Below, in pieces: positions 54,459 to 63,449 of a stretch of DNA of 64,000 nt (within the stretch, counting starts at the first letter, position 1; each line of letters starts with the position of its first letter). The DNA comes from Allobosea sp. (GTDB lineage Bacteria; Pseudomonadota; Alphaproteobacteria; Rhizobiales; Beijerinckiaceae). Made by a program: the position numbers and the translations under genes. The notes beneath the pieces are model-generated. The model was given only the letters and a program-made list of their open reading frames with translations. It was not told the DNA's origin and searched no databases. The stretch is from the NCBI RefSeq assembly GCF_017308015.1, contig NZ_JAFKFW010000007.1, forward strand, positions 1-64,000, read 5' to 3'.

Positions 54459-55181
54459 TTGGGCAACTCCCGCGCCCTCGTCCTGTTCTCCGGCGGCCAG
54501 GACTCCACCACGACGCTCGCCTGGGCGCTCGACCGCTTCGACGCGGTCGAGACGATCGGCTTCGATTACGGCCAGCGTCATCGCATCGAGATGGAATGCC
54601 GCGAGACGATCCGCGCCAAGCTGCCGGGGCTGTCCGCTCGCTATGCCGAATGCCTCGGCCCCGACCATGTCGTCGACCTCAAGGCTCTCGGCGCGATCTC
54701 CGAGACGGCCCTGACCCGCGAGACAGAGATCGCCTTCACTGATGCCGGCCTGCCCACGACCTTCGTGCCCGGCCGCAACCTGATCTTCCTGACCTTCGCC
54801 GCGGCGCTCGCCTATCGCCGCAACCTCAGGCACATCGTCCTCGGCGTCTGCGAGACCGATTATTCCGGCTACCCCGATTGCCGCGACGACACGATCAAGG
54901 CGATGCAGGTTGCGCTCAATCTCGGTCTCGATCGCAGACTCGTCCTGCACACGCCCCTGATGTGGCGCGACAAGGCACAGACCTTTGCCCTCGCACATGC
55001 CATCGGTGGGCAGGGCCTGTTCGACCTCGTGATCGAGGAGAGCCATAGCTGCTATCTCGGCGACAGGACGACCCGTCATGAGTGGGGTTACGGCTGCGGC
55101 CATTGCCCGGCGTGCGATTTGCGATCAAAAGGCTTCGCGGCCTATCTCGCAGCTCCCGACGACAGTGGACTCATTCCATGA
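54459..55181 (+). CDS. queC: 7-cyano-7-deazaguanine synthase
   Basis: A 240-residue preQ0 synthase, which turns 7-carboxy-7-deazaguanine into preQ0 for queuosine. The ATP-pyrophosphatase loop [12 protein letters not shown] is at residue 8, and the zinc site uses Cys residues in SCYLGD and [11 protein letters not shown]. The start is a TTG at 54459; the sequence [13 protein letters not shown] is then right. Its stop overlaps the transporter start (ATGA). Downstream queD and queE are not in this window. Confidence 0.96.
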   Translation: MGNSRALVLFSGGQDSTTTLAWALDRFDAVETIGFDYGQRHRIEMECRETIRAKLPGLSARYAECLGPDHVVDLKALGAISETALTRETEIAFTDAGLPTTFVPGRNLIFLTFAAALAYRRNLRHIVLGVCETDYSGYPDCRDDTIKAMQVALNLGLDRRLVLHTPLMWRDKAQTFALAHAIGGQGLFDLVIEESHSCYLGDRTTRHEWGYGCGHCPACDLRSKGFAAYLAAPDDSGLIP

Positions 55182-55741
55182 CCCGTGACCGACAGCGCCT
55201 GACCGAGGGCATCATCGCCCTCGTCCTGTTCGGCCTGACCATTCCCGCCGCCAACTGGCTGATCGGCAATGCCGGCACCGTTTGCGTGCCGGATGGGCCC
55301 TGCCTTGTCCCGGTCTGGCCGGGTGTCATGGCACCGAGCGGCGTGCTGATGGTCGGGCTTGCCCTCGTCCTGCGCGACATCGTGCAGCGCCGCCTCGGCG
55401 CACTTGCAGGCCTCGGCGCCATCGCGGTCGGCACGCTGATCTCGGCCATGCTGGCCCCGCCCGCGATCGTGCTCGCCTCCGTCGCCGCCTTCCTGCTCTC
55501 GGAGCTGGCGGATTTCGCGGTCTATACGCCGCTGCAGCGCCGGCGTTTCGTCACCGCAGTCTTCGCCTCCAGCGTGATCGGCCTCGTCGTCGACAGCCTC
55601 GTCTTCCTGCAACTCGCCTTCGGCAGCCTCGACTTCCTCGCCGGCCAGATCATCGGCAAGGCCTGGATGGTGCTGCTCGCCCTGCCGCTGATGCATCTCC
55701 TGCGCCGCCGCGATGAGCGGCTGGGGCTGATCGCCGCCTGA
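55178..55741 (+). CDS. VUT-family queuosine-precursor transporter
   Basis: A 187-residue membrane protein of the VUT/YhhQ family (formerly DUF165), which imports 7-deazaguanine precursors such as preQ0 and preQ1. Hydrophobic segments include [19 protein letters not shown] and the signature [22 protein letters not shown]. The start ATG overlaps the queC stop, giving strong context for a queuosine role. An external loop has [11 protein letters not shown], with two Cys. Confidence 0.88.
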   Translation: MTRDRQRLTEGIIALVLFGLTIPAANWLIGNAGTVCVPDGPCLVPVWPGVMAPSGVLMVGLALVLRDIVQRRLGALAGLGAIAVGTLISAMLAPPAIVLASVAAFLLSELADFAVYTPLQRRRFVTAVFASSVIGLVVDSLVFLQLAFGSLDFLAGQIIGKAWMVLLALPLMHLLRRRDERLGLIAA

Positions 55742-55842
55742 CGCCGGGGCGCCGCGTAAAGTTTGAGGCGGCTCCTCAATCTGACCTTAAGGCATTTGCG
55801 GTAGAAGGCGGGCTCTTCGACGAGCACGCTGTCGGGAGCTCC

Positions 55843-57684
55843 GTGATCAGACCTTCGGGCCGCCTGCAGGCTCTGCAGAATGATATTCTTGAAGATATCG
55901 CACGCGGCGAACCGCTCGCCGCGTGCATGGAGCGCCTGTGCCACCGTGCCGAGGCCATCTCGCCCGGCGTCATCTGCTCGGTGGTCACCGTCGATGATCA
56001 GGGCTGCCTGCAGCCCCTCGCCTCGCCCAGCCTGCCGGCACATTTTGCGAACTCGATAGCGGGGGCTCCGGTCGGCCCTTCCGCCGGCTCCTGCGGAACG
56101 GCAATCCATCGCGGCCAGCCGGTCGAAGTCACCGACATCGCCACTGATCCGCTCTGGGCATCCTATACCGGCCTTGTCCTGCCGCTTGGTCTGCGGGCCT
56201 GCTGGTCGACCCCGATCAAGGCCCGCGACGGCCGCGTCATCGGCGCTTTCGCCTTCTACTTCACCAGGCCGCGCAGCGCGCAGCTGCTCGAGCGCCAGAT
56301 CGTCGCGACCTGCGTCCATCTCTGCGCGATCGCCATCGAGCATGACGAGGTCCGGACCCGCAATCACCGCCTCGCCTATTTCGACACGCTGACCGGCCTG
56401 CCCAACCGCAGCCGGTTCAACAGCGCCATCGCGGAGATGAGCGTCGCCGGCGGGCGCTACGGGCTGATGCTGATCGACATCGACCATCTCAAGCTGGTCA
56501 ACGATACGCTGGGCCACGCCGCGGGAGACGCGCTGATCGCCGAGGTCGGCACGCGGCTCGGCGCGGCGCTGGCCGGTTGCCTGACCTGCCGGATCGGCGG
56601 TGACGAGTTCGCCGTCCTGATTCCGGATTGTGCGGAGCCGGCGCGCATGCGCTCACTCGCCTCCGCCGCCACGGCAGCAATGGCACACCCTCTCGACCAT
56701 GACGGCCACAGCGTCGTTCCAAGTGTCACCATCGGTGGAGCGATCGCCGGCGAGGACGGCCAGGACAGTGTCACCCTGCGACAGAATGCCGACCTCGCAC
56801 TTTACCACGCGAAGGAGACGCGGCGTGGCCGCTACGTCCGCTTCCGCCGGCAGTTGCGCAGCGCGATGATGCAGCGCATTCGCGTTCGCCGCGCGGTCGA
56901 CGGCGCCCTCGGCGACGAGCGCATCATTCCCTACTATCAGCCCGTCATCCGCCTCGACACGACCGAGATCGTGGGTCTGGAAGCCCTGGCCAGGATGCGT
57001 CTGGACGATGGCCGCATCGTCACTGCCGGTGAATTCCAGGATGCGCTCCGCGATCCGAAGATCGCCCACCGGACCACCACACAGATGCTGACGGCGGTGG
57101 CTGCCGACATGGCGGAGTGGCGTGCGGGCGGCCTGAATTTTCAGCATGTCGCGGTCAACGTCACCTCGGCAGACTTCCAGAAAGGCGATCTCGTCCAGCG
57201 CGCCGCGCGCATCCTCGAGAAGGCCGCCGTTCCGATGCAGCAACTCGCGATCGAGGTCACCGAGCAGGTCTTCATGGGCGGCCGGAAGGACGGCGTCGCG
57301 CGCACCATGGAGGCGCTGCGCGCCTGCGGCTCGCCGGTCGCACTCGACGATTTCGGCACCGGTTTCGCCTCGCTGACCCATCTGCTCGATTTCCCGATCG
57401 ATATCATCAAGATCGACCGCTCCTTCGTCGCCTCGATCGACAGCGGCGCGCGCAGCGAAATCATCATCGAGGCACTGCTGACGATGACGCGCCGCCTCGG
57501 CATGAAGATCGTCGCGGAAGGCATCGAGACGCAGGGGCAGGCCGAGCGCCTGACCGGAATGGGCTGCCGTCTCGGCCAGGGTTATCTCTATTCCCCGCCG
57601 GTTCCGGCTTCGATCATCCGCGAATGGCTGCTGCGCTTTGCCCAGCCGGCCCCGCCGCCCGGGCTCGTCGCGAACGCGGCTTGA
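55843..57684 (+). CDS. GAF-GGDEF-EAL cyclic-di-GMP protein
   Basis: A 613-residue soluble protein. A GAF sensor covers about residues 20-165; GGDEF with GGDEF at 252-256 follows; an EAL domain begins near 370 with GLEALARMR at 378-386, and keeps VALDDFGTGFASLTHL, IKIDRSFV and AEGIETQGQ. Both catalytic motifs look intact, so it could make and degrade c-di-GMP. The start is a GTG at 55843. No partner gene is adjacent. Confidence 0.94.
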   Translation: MIRPSGRLQALQNDILEDIARGEPLAACMERLCHRAEAISPGVICSVVTVDDQGCLQPLASPSLPAHFANSIAGAPVGPSAGSCGTAIHRGQPVEVTDIATDPLWASYTGLVLPLGLRACWSTPIKARDGRVIGAFAFYFTRPRSAQLLERQIVATCVHLCAIAIEHDEVRTRNHRLAYFDTLTGLPNRSRFNSAIAEMSVAGGRYGLMLIDIDHLKLVNDTLGHAAGDALIAEVGTRLGAALAGCLTCRIGGDEFAVLIPDCAEPARMRSLASAATAAMAHPLDHDGHSVVPSVTIGGAIAGEDGQDSVTLRQNADLALYHAKETRRGRYVRFRRQLRSAMMQRIRVRRAVDGALGDERIIPYYQPVIRLDTTEIVGLEALARMRLDDGRIVTAGEFQDALRDPKIAHRTTTQMLTAVAADMAEWRAGGLNFQHVAVNVTSADFQKGDLVQRAARILEKAAVPMQQLAIEVTEQVFMGGRKDGVARTMEALRACGSPVALDDFGTGFASLTHLLDFPIDIIKIDRSFVASIDSGARSEIIIEALLTMTRRLGMKIVAEGIETQGQAERLTGMGCRLGQGYLYSPPVPASIIREWLLRFAQPAPPPGLVANAA

Positions 57685-57771
57685 GCCGGGCTTGAGATCG
57701 CGGCGGTTTTCGCCTATGAGCACCCCTGCGTTCGGCTGACACCCTTGGAGGCTCTGAACGCATCATCCGAT

Positions 57772-57789
57772 GGCCGCCACGAGGCGGCC
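57772..57789 (+). promoter_or_regulatory. Leader hairpin before rplY
   Basis: GGCCGCC-ACGA-GGCGGCC forms a 7-bp stem with a tetraloop, followed by TTGTCATTTT, 30 bp upstream of the rplY start. It could terminate leakage from upstream or act as an mRNA leader for rplY. The T-tract is imperfect (TTGTCATTTT). Confidence 0.5.
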
Positions 57790-57819
57790 TTGTCATTTTA
57801 CAAGTCAAGGACATCCAAC

Positions 57820-58440
57820 ATGACCGCCGTGAAGCAAATCGAGGCTTCGGCGCGCGCACAGGTCGGCAAGGGGGCCGCTCGTGCCGTTCGTCGCCAGGGC
57901 CAGACGCCTGCCGTGATCTATGGTGGGGGCGCCGCTCCCGAAGCCATCGCGCTCGACGCCAACAAGACCCGCCAGCTGATTTTCGGCGGCCACTTCCTGA
58001 CCACGATCTTCGAGATCAGCGTCGCCGGTAAGAAGCAGCGCGTCATTCCGCGCGATTACCAGCTCGACCCGGTCAAGGATTTCCCGATCCACGTCGACTT
58101 CCTGCGCGTCGCCAAGGGCCAGACCGTCACGGTCCAGGTTCCGGTTCACGTCACGGGTCAGGAAACCAGCCCCGGCGTCAAGGCCGGCGGCCTGGTCCAG
58201 ATCATCGAGCATGCCCTCGAAGTCACCGTCGAGCCCGAGAACATTCCGGCGTCCATTGATATCTCGGTTGCCGGTCTGAACGTCGGCGACACCGTCCATG
58301 CCGACGCGATCAAGCTTCCGGCCGGCGCCAGGCTCACCCTCGGTGCCGAGGCCACGATCGTCACGATCTCCGCTCCGACCGTCGAGGCCGAGCCGGCCGC
58401 CGACGCGGCTGCCGAGCCTGCTCCCGAAGCCAAGGCCTGA
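57820..58440 (+). CDS. rplY: 50S ribosomal protein L25, CTC type
   Basis: A 206-residue L25/general stress protein Ctc. The N-terminal 5S rRNA-binding domain has ASARAQVGKGAARAVRRQGQTPAVIYGGG; the C-terminal beta domain has PVHVTGQETSPGVKAGG and EVTVEPENIPASIDISV, ending in an Ala/Glu-rich tail. The ATG at 57820 gives the family start. An intrinsic terminator follows at 58488. Confidence 0.96.
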   Translation: MTAVKQIEASARAQVGKGAARAVRRQGQTPAVIYGGGAAPEAIALDANKTRQLIFGGHFLTTIFEISVAGKKQRVIPRDYQLDPVKDFPIHVDFLRVAKGQTVTVQVPVHVTGQETSPGVKAGGLVQIIEHALEVTVEPENIPASIDISVAGLNVGDTVHADAIKLPAGARLTLGAEATIVTISAPTVEAEPAADAAAEPAPEAKA

Positions 58441-58487
58441 TGAAACGGCGCCAGCCGGCGCCGCTTCCCCCTTGGAACGATCACGAG

Positions 58488-58512
58488 ACGGCCGGGTCAG
58501 CCCGGCCGTTTT
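58488..58512 (+). terminator. Terminator of rplY
   Basis: A 9-bp stem ACGGCCGGG with CCCGGCCGT (58488-58496 with 58501-58509), loop TCAG, is followed by TTTT. It lies 48 bp after rplY and before pth. Confidence 0.75.
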
Positions 58513-58587
58513 GCTATGGCATCGGACCGAAAAGTCGGTTCCGGTCTTCATCCGATGCCGACCCAACAAGCCTGCCGGAGTTCCGCC

Positions 58588-59202
58588 ATGCTGATCTTCG
58601 CCGGCCTCGGCAATCCCGGGGCGCGCTATGCCCGCAACCGGCACAATATCGGCTTCATGGCCGTCGACGAGATCGCGCGTCTGCATCGCGCCTCGCCCTG
58701 GCGCGCCCGCTTTCAGGCCGAAGCATGCGAGGCGACGATCGGGGCCGAAAAGGTCATCCTGCTCAAGCCGCAGACCTATATGAACGAATCCGGCCGGGCG
58801 ATCGGCGAGGCCGCGCGCTTCTTCAAGATCGCGCCGGCCGATGTCATCGTCTTCCATGACGAGCTCGACCTCGCCCCCGCCAAGCTGCGCGTGAAGCTGG
58901 GCGGCGGCAACGCCGGGCATAACGGCCTGCGCTCGACCACGGCTGCGATCGGCAACGACTACCGCCGCGTGCGCATGGGCATCGGCCACCCCGGTCTGAA
59001 GGAGCTGGTCCACGCCTATGTGCTCAACGATTTCGGCAAGGCCGAACAGCCCTGGGTGGAGGATCTCTGCACGGCCTGCGCCGACCACGCGACCATGCTC
59101 GCGGCTCATGATGACACCGGCTTCCAGAACAAGGTGCATCTCTTCATGGATGCGCGCGGCCACGCCTCCGTGAAGCGGCTCGGCGAGACGGCGGGCGATT
59201 GA
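58588..59202 (+). CDS. pth: Peptidyl-tRNA hydrolase
   Basis: A 204-residue enzyme that releases peptides from stalled peptidyl-tRNA. [26 protein letters not shown] contains the catalytic His and Asn; [13 protein letters not shown] and [27 protein letters not shown] (with catalytic Asp) are typical. The ATG at 58588 is chosen over 58516. ychF follows on the same strand, an order widely conserved in bacteria. Confidence 0.96.
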   Translation: MLIFAGLGNPGARYARNRHNIGFMAVDEIARLHRASPWRARFQAEACEATIGAEKVILLKPQTYMNESGRAIGEAARFFKIAPADVIVFHDELDLAPAKLRVKLGGGNAGHNGLRSTTAAIGNDYRRVRMGIGHPGLKELVHAYVLNDFGKAEQPWVEDLCTACADHATMLAAHDDTGFQNKVHLFMDARGHASVKRLGETAGD

Positions 59203-59322
59203 GCAGGTCTCCTCCGCCGGCAACGATCTTGTGTTTATCTCCACCCGCCGCCAATAAGGCGCGAACGATTTTCAGGCCGCCGCGCGGAAACGCAGCGAGG
59301 CCGTATAACGGAACGAGCGATC

Positions 59323-60420
59323 ATGGGTTTCAAATGCGGTATCGTCGGCCTGCCGAATGTCGGCAAGTCGACCCTCTTCAACGCCTTGACGCAGACGGCA
59401 GCGGCCCAGGCCGCGAACTATCCGTTCTGCACGATCGAGCCGAATGTCGGTGACGTCGCGGTTCCGGACGAGCGGCTGGAGAAGCTCGCAGCCATCGCCG
59501 GCTCCAAGGAGATCATCCCGACGCGGCTGACCTTCGTCGACATCGCTGGCCTGGTGCGCGGCGCCTCCCGCGGCGAAGGGCTCGGCAACCAGTTCCTCGC
59601 CAATATCCGCGAATGCGACGCCATCGCCCATGTCGTGCGCTGCTTCGAGGACGGCGACATCACCCATGTCGAGGGCAAGGTCTCGCCGGTCGACGATATC
59701 GAGACCATCGAGACCGAATTGATGCTCGCCGATCTCGACAGCCTCGAGAAACGCGTGCAGCCGCTGGAGAAGAAGGCGAAGACCGGCGACAAGGAGGCCA
59801 AGGAGGCGGTCGATCTGATGAACCGCTGCCTCACCCTGCTGCGCGACGGCAAGCCCGCCCGCCAGGTCCAGCTTTCCGCCGAGGAGCGCCGCCCGTTCGA
59901 GTTGCTCGGCCTGCTCTCGTCCAAGCCCGTGCTTTATGTCTGCAACGTCGAGGAAGCCAGCGCCGACAAGGGCAACAGCTTCTCCGAGCTGGTGAAGAAG
60001 CGCGCTGCCGAGGAAGGCGCCGTCGCGGTCGTCGTCTCCGCCAAGATCGAAAGCGAGATCGCCATCCTGCCGGCCGAGGAACAGACCGAATATCTGGAGG
60101 CCGTCGGCCTCGACGAGCCCGGCCTGAACCGGGTCATCCGAGCCGGCTACGCCCTGCTCCATCTCGTCACCTATTTCACGGTCGGTCCGAAGGAGGCCCG
60201 TGCCTGGACGATCGAAAAGGGCACCAAGGGGCCGCAGGCCGCCGGCGTGATCCATACCGATTTCGAGAAGGGCTATATCCGCGCCGAAACCATCGCCTAT
60301 GACGACTACATCGCCAACAAGGGCGAGGCAGGTGCGCGCGAGGCCGGCAAGTTCCGTCTCGAAGGCAAGGACTATGTCGTTGCCGACGGCGACGTGCTGC
60401 ATTTCCGCTTCGCGACCTGA
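59323..60420 (+). CDS. ychF: Redox-regulated ATPase YchF/Obg-like
   Basis: A 365-residue Obg-family P-loop ATPase. The Walker A is GLPNVGKSTLFNAL, the switch region has FVDIAGLVRGASRGEGLGNQFL, and the C-terminal TGS domain has LVTYFTVGPKEARAWTIEKG. It prefers ATP over GTP in this family. It starts 120 bp after pth; MaoC follows after 14 bp. Confidence 0.96.
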   Translation: MGFKCGIVGLPNVGKSTLFNALTQTAAAQAANYPFCTIEPNVGDVAVPDERLEKLAAIAGSKEIIPTRLTFVDIAGLVRGASRGEGLGNQFLANIRECDAIAHVVRCFEDGDITHVEGKVSPVDDIETIETELMLADLDSLEKRVQPLEKKAKTGDKEAKEAVDLMNRCLTLLRDGKPARQVQLSAEERRPFELLGLLSSKPVLYVCNVEEASADKGNSFSELVKKRAAEEGAVAVVVSAKIESEIAILPAEEQTEYLEAVGLDEPGLNRVIRAGYALLHLVTYFTVGPKEARAWTIEKGTKGPQAAGVIHTDFEKGYIRAETIAYDDYIANKGEAGAREAGKFRLEGKDYVVADGDVLHFRFAT

Positions 60421-60434
60421 GGAACCAGTCTGCG

Positions 60435-61448
60435 ATGTCGTATTTCGAGGATTTCGCCCCGGGCCAGAGCGCGCGCTCTCGCAGTCTGGCGGTCTCGCAG
60501 GACGACATCGTCGCCTTCGCCTCGCGCTATGACGCGCAGGATTTCCATGTCGATCCTGAAGCGGCCAAGACGAGCTTCGTCGGCCGCCTGATCGGCTCGG
60601 GCTGGCATAGCTGCGCCCTCTTGATGCGGCTCATGGCGGAGGATTTCCTGCTCGACGCCGCCAGCATGGGGGCGCCGGGGATCGACGAGGTGAAGTGGCT
60701 GCGCCCGCTCCTCCCCGGCGACAGCGTCTGCGCCCGGCGCACGGTACTGGAGAGCAAGGCCTCGCGCTCGCGCCCCGAGATGGGCCTCGTGCGCTTCAGG
60801 CTCGAATTGCTGAACCAGCGCGACGAGCCGATCCTCGAACAGACCAACTGGATCATGTTCGGCCGCAAGGGCTCCGGCATCGGCAAGCACCCGGCCGGCC
60901 CCTGGCTCGACCATACGCCGATCTACGAGTGCCCGGCGGTCGAGAGCCCTCTGGAAGCCCCCACCGAGCCGCCCGGCCCGCCGCGTTTCTTCGAGGAACT
61001 CTCGATCGGGGACAGCCACGAGCTCGGCAGCTTCGTCTTCACGCCCGGGGAGATCGTCGCCTTCGCCCGCAGCTTCGATCCGCAGCCCTTCCACATGGAC
61101 GAGGCGGCGGCGCGCAACAGCTCCTTCGGCAGGCTCGCGGCTTCAGGCTGGCACACCGCTGCTGTCTGGATGGCCTGCATGGTCCAGCATCGCAGGCGCC
61201 AACTCGCGATTGCGCCGGAGCGACCGGCGCGTCTCGGCCCCTCCCCCGGCTTTCGGAACCTGCGCTGGACGAAGCCCGTCTTCGCCGGGGACCGCATCAC
61301 CTATCGCTCCAAGGTTGTGGACAAGCGCGAGAGCGCCTCGCGGCCGCAATGGGGTCTGTTCTTCCATCGCAACAGCGGCACGAACCAGTACGGCGAAGAG
61401 GTCTTCAGCTTCGACGGCTGCGTTTTTGTAGAGCGGAAGCCGGCCTGA
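60435..61448 (+). CDS. Tandem MaoC-like hot-dog dehydratase
   Basis: A 337-residue protein of two fused MaoC domains that resemble each other. Domain 1 (about 1-150) has YDAQDFHVDPEAAKTSFVGRLIGSGWH; domain 2 (about 180-337) has FDPQPFHMDEAAARNSSFGRLAASGWH, both with the hydratase-type FHxD and GWH motifs. MaoC-like enzymes hydrate enoyl-CoA or related thioesters. No signal peptide. It starts 14 bp after ychF, probably on the same transcript. Confidence 0.9.
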   Translation: MSYFEDFAPGQSARSRSLAVSQDDIVAFASRYDAQDFHVDPEAAKTSFVGRLIGSGWHSCALLMRLMAEDFLLDAASMGAPGIDEVKWLRPLLPGDSVCARRTVLESKASRSRPEMGLVRFRLELLNQRDEPILEQTNWIMFGRKGSGIGKHPAGPWLDHTPIYECPAVESPLEAPTEPPGPPRFFEELSIGDSHELGSFVFTPGEIVAFARSFDPQPFHMDEAAARNSSFGRLAASGWHTAAVWMACMVQHRRRQLAIAPERPARLGPSPGFRNLRWTKPVFAGDRITYRSKVVDKRESASRPQWGLFFHRNSGTNQYGEEVFSFDGCVFVERKPA

Positions 61449-61463
61449 CAGCGAAGACGGACC

Positions 61464-62678
61464 TCAGCCTGCCTTGAGCCTGACGAGATCGACAGGCCCG
61501 CGCGGCACGTCGGACGAAGGCCTCATCTGGGCGAGGAACGCCTCCTCGTCCGAGGCCACCACGACCCGGTCACGCCCGCTTCGCTTGGCAGCGTAGAGCC
61601 CCTTATCCGCTTCGTGAAGCAAGGCATCGAAATCGATGACACTGTCCTTCGCATGGGCGACGCCTGCGCTGACCGTAATGCCGAACGAACCCCCGCTCGC
61701 TGCAAAATGACGTTTGACGAGCCGCCCCCGCACGTTTTCAGCCGTGATGGCGGCCGCGACGAGCGAAGCTCCCGGTATGAGCAACGCGAACTCCTCGCCG
61801 CCGAGCCGTGCAGCCAGTCCTTGGGACCGGCAGGACAGCAGGATCTCCCCGAACGCCCGCAACACCTCGTCTCCCGCCAGGTGGCCGTGGACATCGTTGA
61901 TCCGCTTGAAATGATCGATGTCGAAGATGATCAGGGCGGCGGGCCCTTCGGTCTCGGTCGCGATGCGGTCGAGCAGCGCGCGCCGGTTGAGCAGGCCGGT
62001 CAGCGGGTCGGTTTCCGCGTCGCGCTTATGGCCGCGCGCCAGCCGCGCCTGGTTCAAGGCCAGGGACAGCGCGCCGATGCCCGCGAGCGTGGTCAGACAG
62101 ACCACGATATTGAGGTCTTCCGCCCAGTTCGACGGGATGCCCGGCAGAACCCACCGACCATCCAGCAGCAGCAGAACGGCGCAAGGAACGAAGGATAGAC
62201 CGGTCAGGACATACAGGCCGGTCAGCAGCATGATCGCCAGCCTGGCTTCGGCCCGGCCGAGCCAGTAATCCCAGGCTGTTGCAAACAGAATAGCCGCGGC
62301 CGCGACATTGAGCCCGATGATCGCAATGCCGTTATAGCCGGCCAGCATGGGCACGGCCATGGCTGCCGACGATGCGGTTGCCATGACGGCCATGCTGCGC
62401 CAGGGCAGAACCCGCGTACGGAATTCGCGGCCGGCGCCGAAGACGAAGGCGAGACCCGTGAGAAGAACCGCGTAGCCGGCTGCCCCCACGATCGGCGACA
62501 TCGTCCTGACATAGCCGCCATAGATCAGCACGCCGACGGCCATCAGCGCCACGCCGATCGTCCAGGCCATCAGGAAGCCTTCCTTCCTGGAAACGAGCCA
62601 GCTGACGAGGAAAGCCGCGGCCAGTCCGCATCCAGAAAGGGTGAAGGCCGTCAGGAGGGACTGATAGTCGAGCGACAC
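61464..62678 (-). CDS. Membrane diguanylate cyclase (GGDEF)
   Basis: A 404-residue protein with about six membrane helices over residues 10-230 and a C-terminal GGDEF domain. DAETDPLTGLLNRRALLDR starts the catalytic domain and GGEEF is at 293-297. The allosteric I-site RxxD five residues upstream is replaced (RSQG), so product inhibition is likely lost. The start is set at a GTG at 62678 (VSLDYQSLL); a frame to 62759 would add 27 unconserved residues. It converges with the MaoC gene. Confidence 0.9.
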   Translation of the reverse strand: MSLDYQSLLTAFTLSGCGLAAAFLVSWLVSRKEGFLMAWTIGVALMAVGVLIYGGYVRTMSPIVGAAGYAVLLTGLAFVFGAGREFRTRVLPWRSMAVMATASSAAMAVPMLAGYNGIAIIGLNVAAAAILFATAWDYWLGRAEARLAIMLLTGLYVLTGLSFVPCAVLLLLDGRWVLPGIPSNWAEDLNIVVCLTTLAGIGALSLALNQARLARGHKRDAETDPLTGLLNRRALLDRIATETEGPAALIIFDIDHFKRINDVHGHLAGDEVLRAFGEILLSCRSQGLAARLGGEEFALLIPGASLVAAAITAENVRGRLVKRHFAASGGSFGITVSAGVAHAKDSVIDFDALLHEADKGLYAAKRSGRDRVVVASDEEAFLAQMRPSSDVPRGPVDLVRLKAG

Positions 62679-62804
62679 GAAGGTCTCTGGGCAGACAGAA
62701 GGGTCGCAGCAGTTATGCCAGCGGTGCCATTGCCGAAAACTTAAGCCGGTCGGCTGCATTCGCCGGGCCGCTGGCCTGCCTGATCGGACGCTCTGGCGCG
62801 AATT

Positions 62805-63449
62805 TCACCCGACCTTGCCGTAGCCCGCGAATTTGGCGCCGACGCGTTCCATCTCGGTCGCGTCGAGGATGACCGGCTCGAGTCCAGCCGCCAGGATGTC
62901 GAGATATTGCCCGGCGAGGTTCTCGACCTCGGCGACGATCGTATGCGCGCCCGCCAGCGTCTGGCCGAGCGCGATGACTCCATGGTTGGCGAGCAGCACG
63001 GCCTTGCGTCCCTCCAACGCCTTCACCGCGTTGTCGGCAAGCTCCGGCGTGCCGAAAGTGGCATAATCGGCGCAGCGGACATCGGCGCCGCCGCAGAGCG
63101 CGATCATGTAGTGGAAGGCCGGGATGCCGCGCCGCGTGCAGGACAAGGCGGTGGCACGCGGCGAATGGGTATGGACGATCGCCTGCGCATCCGGGCGCGC
63201 CTTGTAGATCGCGACATGGAAGGGCCATTCCGAAGACGGCTTCCGGCTGCCGTTCAAGACGGTGCCGTCGAGCCTGAGATGGATCAGGTCTTCAGGCTTC
63301 GTTTGCGCATAAGGCAGGCCCGATGGCGTGATCAGCAGTCCATCTCCGAAACGCGAGGAGACATTGCCCGATTTCGACGGGCAGAACCCGGCCCGGTCGA
63401 TCGCCTGCGCGACCGAAACGATCTCCTGCCGCAAGTCTTGCTCGGTCAT
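62805..63449 (-). CDS. Class II aldolase, DHAP-shunt-type
   Basis: A 214-residue class II aldolase/adducin-family enzyme. The metal site has [12 protein letters not shown] and later [10 protein letters not shown], and an early [20 protein letters not shown]. It overlaps mtnA by four bases (ATGA). In other bacteria, mtnA with such an aldolase (Ald2) converts 5-methylthioribulose-1-phosphate (and 5-deoxyribulose-1-phosphate) to DHAP and an aldehyde. A fuculose-phosphate aldolase or related role is possible, but the mtnA link favours the DHAP shunt. Confidence 0.9.
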   Translation of the reverse strand: MTEQDLRQEIVSVAQAIDRAGFCPSKSGNVSSRFGDGLLITPSGLPYAQTKPEDLIHLRLDGTVLNGSRKPSSEWPFHVAIYKARPDAQAIVHTHSPRATALSCTRRGIPAFHYMIALCGGADVRCADYATFGTPELADNAVKALEGRKAVLLANHGVIALGQTLAGAHTIVAEVENLAGQYLDILAAGLEPVILDATEMERVGAKFAGYGKVG

